A stretch of 43,447 nt of DNA from assembly GCA_029339195.1 (NCBI GenBank), contig JAPTJF010000503.1, positions 1 to 43,447 of the forward strand. The letters are read 5' to 3'. Under the pieces are notes generated by a model. It was not told the DNA's origin. It ran no database searches and saw nothing but the letters and a program-made list of their open reading frames with translations. How positions within the stretch are numbered: position 1 is the first letter of the stretch; every line of letters starts with the position of its first letter. This document shows, in pieces, positions 30,702-41,012 of this stretch. Source of the DNA: Micractinium sp. NFX-FRZ. Taxonomy: Eukaryota; Chlorophyta; Trebouxiophyceae; Chlorellales; Chlorellaceae. A program made the translations under genes and the position numbers.

Positions 30702-33700
30702 ATGGCGGGAGCGTCAGCGCCTGCACGCCCCCGCACGATTGCCAGCATCAAGAAGACGGCTTTCCACCGCGAGGTGTATGAGCCAGCAGAGGTGCGGCGG
30801 TGGGGGCGCTGGGCCGACAGGATGCGTCCTGCACCCATCTGGTGTGCCGCGACTCGGGTGTGCAGCCATGGCAGCGAGTGCGCGGGGCGTAGGTTGATGG
30901 CGAGTGCAGTTGGGAGGGTGTAACATGGACGCAGGGCGGCCAGGGGCCGGGGCATCGCTGGCGGGCGGCAGGGCGCTGGGCGCTGGGCGTGCCCCTGCCC
31001 GCCCGCCCGCCCGCCCGCCCGCCCAGCATTCACAGCGCCCCATTATCCCTGCCTTCCCCACCTGTAGCTTGCCACACCCCACCCTCCTATCCCGATCCCC
31101 ATTGCATGCACACGACGCGTTGCATTGATGCGCGCTATGGCAGCTGGAAGTGTTGTTGGCTCCCCACTTTTGATCTCGGGAGCGGTCATGGTCACCCCCG
31201 ACTGCTGCTGCTGCAACCCATTGTTTGCCCCCTTCCTTGCGCAGGACAGCTTTGCCCTGGTGGACGCTCTAGCGGCGCACTGCCAGGACTGGTTGCACAG
31301 CCCGCCCCGCCTGTGAGTGTGCGCGCTGGCTTGCATCCCGGCCCGGCCAGCCTCGGCTGCCCACCTGCTTGCTTGCCTGCCTACTTGCCCGCCTGCCTGC
31401 CCGCCTGCTTGCTTGCTTGTGCCTTGGCACAGCTCCGCTTGAGGAGCACCTTGTTCCTGCCGCACGCTCGCCCAGCGTGGCGCGCGGGAAGCCAGCCGCT
31501 GGCAAGGTGCCGCCCTGCCCTCCCCACCTTGCCTCCGGCTTGCCGTGGCTCGCTCGCTGCAGTGCCTGCCTGTCCACCCCTCCCCGTGCCTGCTCCCTCC
31601 CCTATGCCCCCACCCCTGCCCCGTCCCAGACGCGCTGCCTCCCGCCCTCCACCCCCTGCCTTACCTCATCTCATCTCCCAGCCCACCTTCCTTCCCCTGT
31701 GCCCCTGTCCCTGCCCCTGCACCCACCCGCCCCCCCCCAGATGCCTGGAGGTGGGCTGCGGCAGCGGCTACGTCGTCGCCTCGCTGGCGCTGCTGCTGCA
31801 GCAGGTGGGGGCGGCGGCCCACCTCATAGCAACCGACATCAATCCGCTGGCAGCAGCCGCCACAGCAGAAACCTTGGAGGCGCACGGGGTGGGTGCAGGG
31901 GGAGGGTGGGTGGGTGTGGGGCCAGAGGTTGCACCAGAGGCGGGGGTGCGCGGCCTAGGATGTGTTACGGAATCTGTTTGGCGGGCCAGACCTGCCCCAG
32001 TGTGGCCTCACACCCACATTGCTGCCCGCCCGCCCTCTCAGCGCCCCGCCTGCCTGCCGCCCATCCTGTCTGCCTGCCGCGCAGGTGCGGGGCAGGCCGG
32101 GCCTGCCCTGCCGACCTCGCACCCCCCCTGCCGCCCGCCCGCCTAACCCGCCCTCTCACCCGCCCTCTCACCCGTGTGCCCGCCCCGCCCTGCCCGTCCT
32201 GCCTCCCTCCATTGCCCTGCAGGTGCGGGGCAGGGTGGACCTGCTCCTCACAGACCTGGCCTCGGCCCTGCTTCCCACCATAGCTGGCCTGGTGGATGTG
32301 CTGGTGAGTGCATTCCAATGTGCTGTTAACGTGCGTGTTAGTTGTCAGTGGTTGGGGCGCGCCATTGCTGGGGTGGTGGATGTGCTGGTGAGTGAGTGCG
32401 TTCTATCATGCTGCTGATGTGCGTGCCAGCCGCCCGGTGGTTGGGAGTGTGCTTGGGTGATCCACATGCCGCCTGCCGGGGCTGTTGAGTAGCTTCAAAC
32501 GTTGGTGTGCGGAGCAGGTGGCCTGTGGTGGTGGCATTGAACCGCTGACACAAGGCACTTGCCGCAGCCGGGCTGGTGGATGTGCTGGTGAGTGCATGCA
32601 CTGGCTGCTCCACTGGTCAGGCTGGAACGCATCTTACACAGCTGGCTGGCTGCTGGGAGTGGAAATGCAGGGCTGTGCCATGTGCTGCTCCTCATGGCTG
32701 GGCTGGTGACGTGCTGGCGTACACAGCTACATACCCCTAACACCCTGCATCTCCCCCCCCTCCCTCTCTCTCTCTGCCTCACATTCCAGGTGTTCAACCC
32801 CCCCTATGTGCCCACACCCGACGAAGAGGTGGAGCGGGGCGGCATAGCGGCCGCCTGGGCGGGCGGCGAGCGCGGGCGGCGCGTCACCGACCGGCTGCTG
32901 CCGCTGGTGCCGGCGCTGCTGTCGCCTCGGGGGGAGATGTTCATGGTGGCGGTGCACGAAAACGACCCGCCAGGTGGGCGCGGGTGCAGTGGTGCGTGTT
33001 GTGTTGAGTGGGTGCTGTGACTGGGGGCGCTGCTGTCGCCTCCCTGAGAGATGTGCATTGCAAGAACGACCCGGCAGGTGGGCGCGGGTGGCAGCGGTGC
33101 GTATGTCGTTGAGTTGGCAGGCAGTGGGATTAGAGGGAGGGGGCGTTGCTGTCGCCTTGTGGAAAGATGTGCAAGGTGGCGGTGCACGGAAACGACCCGC
33201 CAGGTGGGCGTGGGTGGCAGTGGGGCGCATCCCGCCAGTAACAGCGGGTGCGCTGCTGTCGCCTTGTGGAGCGATGTTGCCCATGCTCTGCTTTGCTCCC
33301 TCCTCACACAGTTGGCGCACTCCAATCAGAGGGAGATGGGGTTGTGGCGCGCAGCGAAATGTGCTTATACTGATGTGCTGATCATTAGCACGCAGCGCTA
33401 ATGATCAGCGCTGCGTGCTTCACTACTGCGGCATTGTGTGCATGACCTTGACACCTGGCGTCTGCATCCCGTCTGGCGCAGAGCTGATGCGGCAGATGGA
33501 GGAGGCGGGGTTCGATGCACGCGTGGCGCTGCAGCGCAAGGCGGACGAAGAGGTGCTGACCATACTGCACTTCAGGCGGCGGCGGCAGCCCGGGGAGGAG
33601 CGGCAGCAGCGGTTGGAGGGGCAGCAGTTAGAGGGACAGCAGCTAGAGGAGCGGCAGCAGCGGTTGGAGGGGCAGCAGGTAGAGGAGCTGCAGCAGCAGT

Positions 33701-33795
33701 TGGGCCCAGCACAGCAGGGACCACAGCAGGGCTTGCCATCCGCCCCTGGCCTGCACGCAAGCAGCAGCTCTCCATCAGCTGCCACCAGGCAGTGA
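30702..33795 (+). CDS. N6AMT1: N6AMT1/HEMK2-type protein glutamine methyltransferase
   Basis: In other eukaryotes this SAM-dependent enzyme, with TRMT112, methylates the Gln of the GGQ motif of release factor eRF1. Exons: 30702-30791, 31245-31312, 31741-31888, 32223-32303, 32790-32973, 33482-33795; phases agree, giving 294 residues. Family blocks in order: FHREVYEPAEDSFALVDAL, the SAM-binding LEVGCGSGYVVASLAL, IATDINPLAAAAT, LLLTDLASALLPTIAGLVD, the catalytic VFNPPYVPTPDEEV, IAAAWAGGERGRRVTDRLLP and LLSPRGEMFMVAVHENDPP, then EEAGFDARVALQRKADEE. The known human protein ends soon after this point. Here a Gln/Leu/Glu-rich tail (units of RLEGQQ and QLEEQ type, about 50 residues) is added and may form a coiled coil. 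Two introns carry repeated copies of exon ends with their donors. The start is the first ATG before the conserved block. Confidence 0.92.
30996..31024. repeat. (CCCG)n repeat in N6AMT1-type intron 1
   Basis: Seven units of CCCG/GCCC in the first intron. Simple repeat. Confidence 0.85.
32081..32260 (+). repeat. Exon-4 acceptor and exon start duplicated in N6AMT1-type intron
   Basis: GCAGGTGCGGGGCAGG occurs at 32081-32096 and again at the true exon 4 start (junction 32222/32223). The following bases are also similar (GGCCTGCCCTGCCGACC against TGGACCTGCTCCTCACA). The upstream copy keeps a good CAG acceptor. Confidence 0.75.
32276..32720 (+). repeat. Exon-4 end and donor repeated four times
   Basis: The exon end GTGGATGTGCTG followed by donor GTGAGT (32292-32309) recurs at 32374-32391 and 32576-32593. 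A more diverged form (GGTGACGTGCTGG) is at about 32704. Flanking TGCTG-TGTGCGTG and GTGGTTGGG sequences are repeated too (about 32320 and 32405), so the units are longer than the exon piece. All lie in intron 4. The first three donors are identical. Confidence 0.85.
32921..33275 (+). repeat. Exon-5 end and donor repeated four times
   Basis: The last 50 bases of exon 5 (GCGCTGCTGTCGCC through AACGACCCGCCAG) and the donor GTGGGCG (junction 32973/32974) recur at 33030-33085 and 33147-33210. A partial fourth copy (CGCTGCTGTCGCC) begins at about 33252. The period is about 105-120 bases. Copies two and three keep the GT donor in the same context. Confidence 0.9.
33377..33419. repeat. Two interleaved perfect inverted repeats
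   Basis: GCTGATCATTAGC (33377-33389) pairs with 33397-33409. AGCACGCAGCGC (33387-33398) pairs with 33408-33419. The arms alternate (A, B, A', B'), so one strand can form one hairpin or the other, or a pseudoknot-like fold. It lies in intron 5 of the N6AMT1-type gene, 62 bases before the last exon. Confidence 0.9.
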
Positions 33796-34093
33796 GCAAG
33801 GGCACTGGCTCGACGTAGCACACACCTGGCAAGCCTCTCATAAACTCAAACCAACCTGCCATCAACCCACCACTCACCACTCACTTCCCATGTATTTAAC
33901 CACTGCACGCACTGCCTGCATCTGCCTTGTGACTTGGCCTCAGCCTTGCATCGGCCTCCTCATCTTATTTTGAAGTCATCAGGGGCTTTCAATCCCTCCC
34001 GTCACAAGCGGAACACTCCCCGCCCACGCTGCCTGCGGGACGCTTTCATCAGGTCTCATTTGCCTTGACTTCGCAGTCCTGGCGTCATGGGTG

Positions 34094-34098
34094 TGTAA
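34094..34098 (+). terminator. TGTAA polyadenylation signal, N6AMT1-type gene
   Basis: TGTAA 299 bases after the stop codon on the same strand. No matching minus-strand TGTAA was found for the convergent kinase gene, whose stop is at 34432. Confidence 0.5.
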
Positions 34099-34431
34099 CT
34101 GGTTGCGGATGGTCTTGAGGAGTTACCATAGCATGCACAGCATGCCAGTCAGCGGCGAAGCATGCCCAGGAGTGGGCAGGGGAATGCGTGCGTGGACAGT
34201 GCAGGGAAGCAAGGGGCAAGAGATGTACGGAATAGGTGCAGTGTGATAAGAAACAGACATGACGTGAATGAAAAAGAAAAACAAATCGCCCAGGAATTTG
34301 TTGAAAATTGGGCACAAAAAGAGCCTGCAAGACGGCGGCCGAGGGAGCCGCCTGCGGCGCTGCCTCCCTCTTGCTGGCAGCCTGCTGTGCCTGAAGCAGG
34401 TTGCCCGCCTGCCAGCTCAGCCTCTGCCAGC

Positions 34432-37400
34432 TCAGCCCTTGCCATAGAACAGTCGCTTCAGCTTCGCCTTAAGCCCGCCCCCCTGCTTCTTCTTCATCTT
34501 CCCACCGCCTGCAGCTGCATTGCCGCCGCTGCCGCTCTTCTTGGCAGCAGCAGCAGCCTGCTTGGCCGCCACGGCACGCGCAGACCCAAAGCCTCCACGC
34601 ACGGAGGGTTCGTAGTACGCCCCTCCCCCGTGGTAGCTGCCGCCGTAGCTGCCGGCGTAGGAGCCATGGTGGCTTGAGTCGTAATAGGCGCCCCCGCCAT
34701 GGTAAGACCCCTGCGGTGGCCAGGAGGGGTAGCAGTGTAATGGCAATGTGTGCAGGCGTGCGTGGGCAGCAGCCACAGAGCCGTGGTGGCTGGAGTGGGC
34801 AACAGGGCCCTCACGTCAAGGTAGGTCCCCTGCAGGGGTGCAGGTACACTGCAAGGTGGCATGATGGGTGAGAGGGACGGAGAGCGGCAGGCAGGAGGGG
34901 CACGGTAGCAGCATAGGGGCAGGCGGTGGTAGGTGGATCTGCCAGGAGGCGCCTGCACCAGGTGGGGGGCCCCGGCGGGCCGGCATTTCGTGCAGAGGCA
35001 GCAAGTGTTAATGGCCATGTGGAGGGTGGGAAGGCAGCAGACAGGGTGCAGCGGCAGGCTGCGTGCTGGCTCTGAAGCGAGCCACTGCACACCATGCTTC
35101 TGGGCACCAAGCCTCTTGCAGAGACGCCGCCGCCCACATCTGTCTTCCCCACCCACCACCACAACAACGACAACCATATTTTGTGCAACAGCCGTCTCTT
35201 TCCTGAGAACCACCACCCACATCCTGCCCCCTCGCCCAAACCATGCACTCCCACCTGATAGCTCCCAGCATAGCTGCTCCCGCCGGCATAGCTGCTGCCG
35301 GCGCCAGCGCCGCCGCCGCCGCCGCCGCCACGTCGCCCGCCGTGGTAGCTGGCCTGCAGGGAGCGGAGGATGGCAGAGTAAATTGACCCGAGCGCTCCTT
35401 GTACGAGCAGTGTCAGGAGGCGTGCAACGTGGTGTGGTGCATGCAGTGCGGGGGGTGGGGCAGTGTCAAGGGGCGACATGGGGTAATGGGGTGGTCTGGT
35501 GGCGATCATCACACCATGCCGCATTGTGCCTCCCTCCCTCCTGGCAATGTAGGCACCCCCTCCATCCTGCTACCTTCCTCCCCAATCGCGCGCCATACAC
35601 CCCCACCAAAGCAAGGCTTGCGCTGCCACCGTGCACAGACCCCCCATAAGCTTCCCCCTTCCCTTTGCTGCCGTACGCACTTCCCTCCCTCCCCCCCCCT
35701 CCTGCTCGCCACCCACGCTGCACCATCTCCCCCCTGTTTTGCACCTCGCAACCCAGGTACGCACCTCATAAAAGCTGGCCCCGCCATGCACCGACCCGCC
35801 ATAAGAGGAGGTGCCTCCATAGCTGCTGGCATAGTTGGCGGCTGCGCGTGGGCCCTGCCGGCGGGGGCTGCCAAATTCTAGGGGGGAGGGGTCGAAGCCC
35901 CACAGGCGGGCCCAGTGGGAGCGGCTCACAGCAGGCTCAGCACGCGGCTTGACCCGCAGAAGGTCGCTAAGGGAGCGGCAGCGCCGCAGCGACGAGCTTT
36001 CCGGCTCTGCTGCTGCTCCCGGCATGCGCTGCTGCTGCCGCTGCTGCTGCCCCTGCTGCTGCTGGCCCTGCTCTCCTTGCCCGTGCCCCTGCTGCTGCTG
36101 CCGGCACTGCTGCTGTGCTGCCGCTGCGGCGGACGCACCCGCGGCTGCCCCTGCACCGCCCGCGTGACGCAGCGCCGGCGGCGGCGGCACAGCGTGGGCC
36201 CCGCTCACGCTCATGCTGGCGCGCCGCAGGCTCTCCCCCGCTGCCCAGTCCCGTGCCACGGGATACGCAGCCGAGAAGCGGAACAGGCCAGTGACGCTGC
36301 TTCCACTGCTCTCAGGCCGGCTGACGCCCACCTGCTGCTGCCGCTGCTGCTGCTGCTGCGGACACGGACCCTGCCCCTGCTCCTGCCACCCGGGCTCTGG
36401 CTGCCTGCCGTCTCCACCCTGCCCCTCTTCCTCCCCCTCCTCCTCAGCATGCTGCTCCTGCTGCTGCTGCTGCTGCCATAGGTCCGGGCAGCTGCTGGCG
36501 CGTGGCAGGCGCAGCGAGTCGGCCACGCCAAGGCCGTCTGGGTACCGGGCGGGCGGCAGCACGGCGTTGAGCTTGGGCCAGCTCTCGGGATTGCCAGAGA
36601 TCTGGAGCAGGGAGAGGAGGGGGCGCAAGGGCGGTATGCACACAGAGCATGGATTTGTCAGCCGGGTGTGGTTGAGAGCAGCAACAAGACCAGCAAGCTG
36701 TGTGCTGGAAGGTTGCCCGCCTCCTTCCGCGGGCCCCGTACAGACGTGACGCCCGGGCATGCCTCCTGCCGGCCCCTCTCTCCGCCCTGGCCTGCTGGCA
36801 CTTGCAAGCAGCGTCCACCCCAGGAGGGGGGCCATGCCCGCTAAACTTCTGCACTAGTGCAGAAGTACTCACCCTGAAGAGCTGGGGCAGCACGGCGCGC
36901 CCGTGGTGCGACTCCTCCACCCGACACCTCACTTCGGGGGGCAGCAGGTGCAGGCGGGCGCGGACCTGCACAGTGGTTTGGGGGCAGCCGAGGCAGGGGC
37001 CCCGGGGGGCACTGTGAGGGTGGGGCTCCTCGACGAACCAGCTGTCCCCGCTGCGCCCCATGCCAACCACACGCTCTGCACCGCAACTGCCGCTCAGCCC
37101 CCGGCCTCCTGCCTCACGCCACCCCACCGAACCCAAACATTCGCCCCCACTGCAGCACCATGTTCGCATCATTTCCAGGCCCACAACTGGAGCATCTCAC
37201 CCATGGCGGGCCGCTCAGCCCCCCACCCCCACCCCACCCCATGCCATGCCATCCCACCTCTCGCACTTGCACGCCCCCAAAATCCCCACCGCAGCATCAC
37301 ACTCTGCTCACCACTTCCATCCCCATGACTTCGTCCATGGTGGGCCGCTCCGCCGGGTCCCTCACCAGCAGGCGCTTGATGAGGCCCCACAGGTCGGGGG

Positions 37401-40400
37401 AGTACCTGGCGGGCAGAGCGGGGGGGGGAAGGGGGGCATTGTGAGAATAATTTGAGGTGGGGGACAGGTGGGGGCAGGAGTGGGGCAGCTTCTTCATGTC
37501 TCTCATGGCCACCTCTTGACTAGTCGGGGGGCACATGGTGGAAGGGGGAAGGGCAAAAGAGGAGGTGTGGATGAGGGGGGCGAGCGGCAGGCGCTTGATG
37601 AGTGCCCACAGGTCTGGGGAGGAGATACCCGGGGGATGGGAGGGGGAACCAGAGAGAGATGGGGTAGGGTGAAGGGTTGGGGCGGCTCCTCTGAACCTCT
37701 CTCATGGTCAGCCCCCAACAACAGGTTGGTCGGGGCGATGCCGGCAAGGTGGGGTGGAGGGAATACTGTCGGTAAAACACCCTCCAGTGCTATTGGTGCT
37801 ACCAAGCCATGCCACCACTCCCCCTGCACTGATACGAAGCGGGCCCCGCTCACTGGCTTGGAGGGAGGGAGGCGACCCCCTCCCCCAGCACGCCACGCCA
37901 CCACTATCACGCCACTCGACTGCAAGCCCCCCTGTCCCTGCCACCCGAGCCCCTCTCACTTGCGGGAGATGGGGGTCACCCGCCCCTCCAGCACGCGCGC
38001 CGTGATGTCCTTGTCGCTGGGCCGCCCGCGCGGCAGGAAGAGCGGGCGGCGGGTGCACAGCTCGTGCAGGGTGCAGCCCAGGGCCCAGACGTCTGCAGGG
38101 GTGTGGGTGGCAGGGGTGGGTAAGTAGGTAAAGGGCGTGGGGGGTTGGGGGCATTGGCGCTGCAGGCTGTGCAGGGTGCAGCCCGGGGCGCACACGTCTG
38201 CAGGGGTGAGGTGGCAGGGGTGGGTGGGGAGGAGGGTGGGCGTTGGGAGAGTGGCAGAGTCGGTGCGTGTGGGGGGTGGGGGGTGAGGGGGTGGGGGGGT
38301 GGAGGTGAGCTTTGTTTGGAGAGGAGCAGCTGGGGGCGGAGGGTGCAGAGCTTGCGCAGGCTGCATGCAGCCCAGGGCCCAGACGTCTGCAGGGGCAGGT
38401 GTCACGCGGAGACGTGGTGTTGCGTGTGGGGCAAGGTCGGCAGCAGGTGAGGGGTGGCCTGCGGGCCGCACACAGTGGGTGCAGAGGGTGCAGCCGCGGG
38501 CAGGACGGGAGGAGCATCAGCGGGCATGCCATGCTGCGCCATGCTGTGCCACGCTGTGCCATGCTGTGCCACGTCACTCACCGGCAGAGTAGGAGTAGGG
38601 CTTGCCCCTCCACGCCTCGGGGGCCACGTACTGGGGGGTGCCCATCTGGGGAGGGAGCAGGAGAGGGGAAGCAGGAGAGGGGAAGCAGGAGCGGCACTGG
38701 GTGCCAAGGAGGGGCGCAGGCGGGGCGCAGGGTAGGAGGGAGCACGGGTGGAGCGGGGTGGCCGGACAGATGATACAGCAGGACGGGGGATTACGGCCAG
38801 GCGGGTAAGACGCTGAACCCGCCAGATGGCAAGCTACGAGCTAGCGCTCAAGCAGAGCCCCTGCACGCGTCAGCCCGACGCAGACCCCCGCTGCGGCCTC
38901 CCACAAGCTTCCCCCAGACATCATTCAGTCTGCCTACCCCAAACGTCAGTCCTCCCCCTCAAGAGTGCGCCCAGTGGCCTGCCTCGCCAGCCATCAATCA
39001 GGCCCCCCCCCTCCGTCTCCCCCCAGTGGCCTGCCATCCGCAAGACATCAATCAGCCTCCCCCCTTCAGTATGCGCCCCCCTCCGGTGGCCCCCTGCCTC
39101 ACCAGCACACGCGTGAAGACGTGCTCCAGCACCTGGCTGATGCCCAGGTCCCCAATCTTGAGCAGCCCGCCCTCGCCGGACAGCAGCACGTTCTGCGGGG
39201 GGGCAAGGGAGAGGCAAGAGGGGAGGGGAGAGGCGAGCCAAGCATGTGTGAGCAGGCAGGTTCAGCACAGGAGCAGCCCGCACTCGCCGGACAGCAGCAC
39301 GTTCTGTGGGGGCAGGGAAGGGGCATGTTTGTGCAGCAGGTTCAACCTTGAGCAGCCCGCCCTCGCTGGGCAGCAGCACGTTCTGTGGTGGTGGTGGTGG
39401 TGGTGGTGGTGGAGGGGAGAGGGGGAGGGAAGCCAAGCATGTATGAGCAGGCAGGTTCAGCCCAGGAGCAGCCCGCCCTCGCTGTGCAGCCGCACGCTCT
39501 GAGGGCACGCCAGCATGGCCTCTTTGGCAGCTTCATGCCAGCTTCACCTCTGGCTTCATGTCGCGGTGCAGTACCCTGTTGTGGTGCAGGTACTGCAGGC
39601 CCGCCGCCAGCTGCAGGAAGTAGCGCCACACAGACGTCTCGGGCAGACCCTCCCGCCGGCGCTCCAGCTTTCTGAGCAGGGGGTTAGGGACCAGGTGTGG
39701 CAGGCAACACCCGTGCTCAACGATTCATGCTCATCCCAGCAGCGCCACCAAGCCGCCTCCCTCTGCTAGCCCAGTCACAACAACCAGCCCCTCCCCGCCC
39801 TCCCCCACTGGCCAACCCTCCCCATCTGCATTACATGCCGCCCACAAATGTCTGCATACAATGCTGCCCACACATGTTTGTAAGCAGTTGTAAATGCTGA
39901 ACTCACCCCAGCAGTGCCCCCAGGTCTCCCCCCTCTGCCAGCTCAGTCACTACAAACAGCTGCGCCCGCTCCACCCAGGCCTCGTGGAAACGGACGAGGT
40001 TGGGGTGATCCACTGCCGCCATGAGCCTGCGGTGATTGGGGAGCAGGTGCATATATCGATCACACCGTCCACTTAACTGTGTGTGCGTGGCAAAACAGAC
40101 GCGGCACGCAAATGGAAGCAGCTCAGGCAAAGGAGGGAAGCGGGGTTGTGTACAGCAAGCAGGCGTGCCTGGTGGATGTTGGAATGCAAGACGAGCGCTC
40201 ACTGGAGCGGCGCAGTTGGCTGGCTCCGCCTGCCCCCGTCCCCCCTCTCCCCCCCCCCCTCCAGCCTGGAGTCCTGCCTGCATTGGCTCCCAGCAATGCT
40301 CCCACCCCCTTTCAGATTGGCTGGGGCTGAAAGCATCCCCCCTATCCCACCGGAGCCACCGGGCCAGCCGCCGACCTGATTTCGTTGACCAGGTCCCCAT

Positions 40401-41012
40401 ACTCGCCAGGCGGCACCGCCCGTATGTCGATGTGTTTGAGCGCATAGTCCCGCCCGTCTGCCAGCCGGCGCACCTGGTAGCTGAATGGGGGCGGGGGCGG
40501 GGGTGGGCGGGGCGGGAAGGGTTGATGAGATGGGCGGGGAGAGGTGCAGCGACACACTCACGCAGCGGTGGAGGGAGACTCGGTGAGGCAAGCCGTTGCC
40601 ATTGGGGTGGTCCCGAGAATGGGTCTGTATGAGTTGGCTGTGCATGGGCTGCCTGGTTTCAGGACGGCGAGGGCACTGCAAGGGGCTGGGAGGAGGAGCA
40701 GCGGCGGGGGCTGGCGTCCTCCCCTGGCGGCTGGCTGGCAGCAGGCGCGCCGCCAGGGCTCTCCACCCACGGCAGCCTGGGCGGCGCTGCACGCTATTTG
40801 CAGCACCTGAAGCCACGCTGCACCCCTGCTGCACCCCTCCGGCGAGGATGCAAGGGCCCACGTGCATTGCGTGGCCCGGCGCCCGGCAGCACTCCGGCAG
40901 CTCACACGGATGCAAAGTTGCCGCGACCCAGGCTGCGAATAAGCTTGAAGTGCTTGAACAGAAGGTAGTCGTCGCCCTGTTTTAGCCACCGGTGGGGGCG
41001 CTTATTAGACAT
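34432..41012 (-). CDS. NEK-like serine/threonine kinase with Gly/Ser/Tyr-rich tail
   Basis: NIMA-related kinases act in cell cycle and cilia. Exons in transcript order: 41012-40906, 40480-40376, 40026-39907, 39671-39548, 39192-39103, 38645-38582, 38092-37960, 37405-37312, 36965-36873, 36601-35765, 35353-35255, 34710-34432; all phases agree, giving 714 residues. Kinase domain (about residues 18-280): LGRGNFASV (ATP loop), YALKHIDI (Lys), NEIRLM (Glu), VLHRDMKPEN (catalytic loop), IGDLGIS (DLG in place of DFG), MGTPQYVAPE, DVWALGCTLHELCT, YSPDLWGLIKRLL and DPAERPT. A short conserved-looking block (RARLHLLPPEVRCR) follows. Then comes a long disordered region with Gln runs and LRRCRSLSDLLRVKPR. 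The end has repeats of the SYHGGGAYY and SYAGSYGG type and finishes in a lysine-rich tail (KMKKKQGGGLKAKLKRL). Kinase identity is firm. NEK placement rests on motif style only. Introns before exons 5, 7 and 8 contain duplicated exon starts. Confidence 0.88.
37361..37630 (-). repeat. Exon-8 start duplicated in NEK-like intron
   Basis: The start of the exon coding YSPDLWGLIKRLL (37361-37405) is echoed at 37581-37628; both share GGCAGGCGCTTGATGAG- and CCCACAGGTC-type blocks. Further flanking repeats (CTCTCATGG at about 37500 and 37700) suggest a unit of about 200 bases. Confidence 0.8.
38041..38396 (-). repeat. Exon-7 start and acceptor present three times
   Basis: The coding-strand sequence CTGCAG followed by ACGTCTGGGCCCTGGGCTGC (true junction at 38092/38093) recurs at about 38163-38204 and 38341-38396. 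In each copy the CTGCAG acceptor is kept. The copies lie in the intron upstream of the true exon. Confidence 0.9.
39150..39502 (-). repeat. Exon-5 start and acceptor present four times
   Basis: The beginning of the exon coding NVLLSGEGGLLKIG (true start 39192) recurs at about 39270-39305, 39345-39385 and 39460-39502. Each copy keeps the AACGTGCTGCTG block (diverged in the last) and an AG at the exon start. The spacer AGCCAAGCATGTRTGAGCAG is also repeated (39237 and 39432). A (GGT)9 run at 39386-39413 sits between two copies. Confidence 0.9.

Noticed and set aside
35570..36835. 421-codon open frame around NEK-like exon 10
   Set aside because: Only 36601-35765 is exon. Both ends extend into introns with clear splice sites.
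37503..39508. Intronic copies of kinase exons as additional exons or a second kinase gene
   Set aside because: Each copy covers only the exon edge and then diverges, with frames broken. They are treated as repeats.
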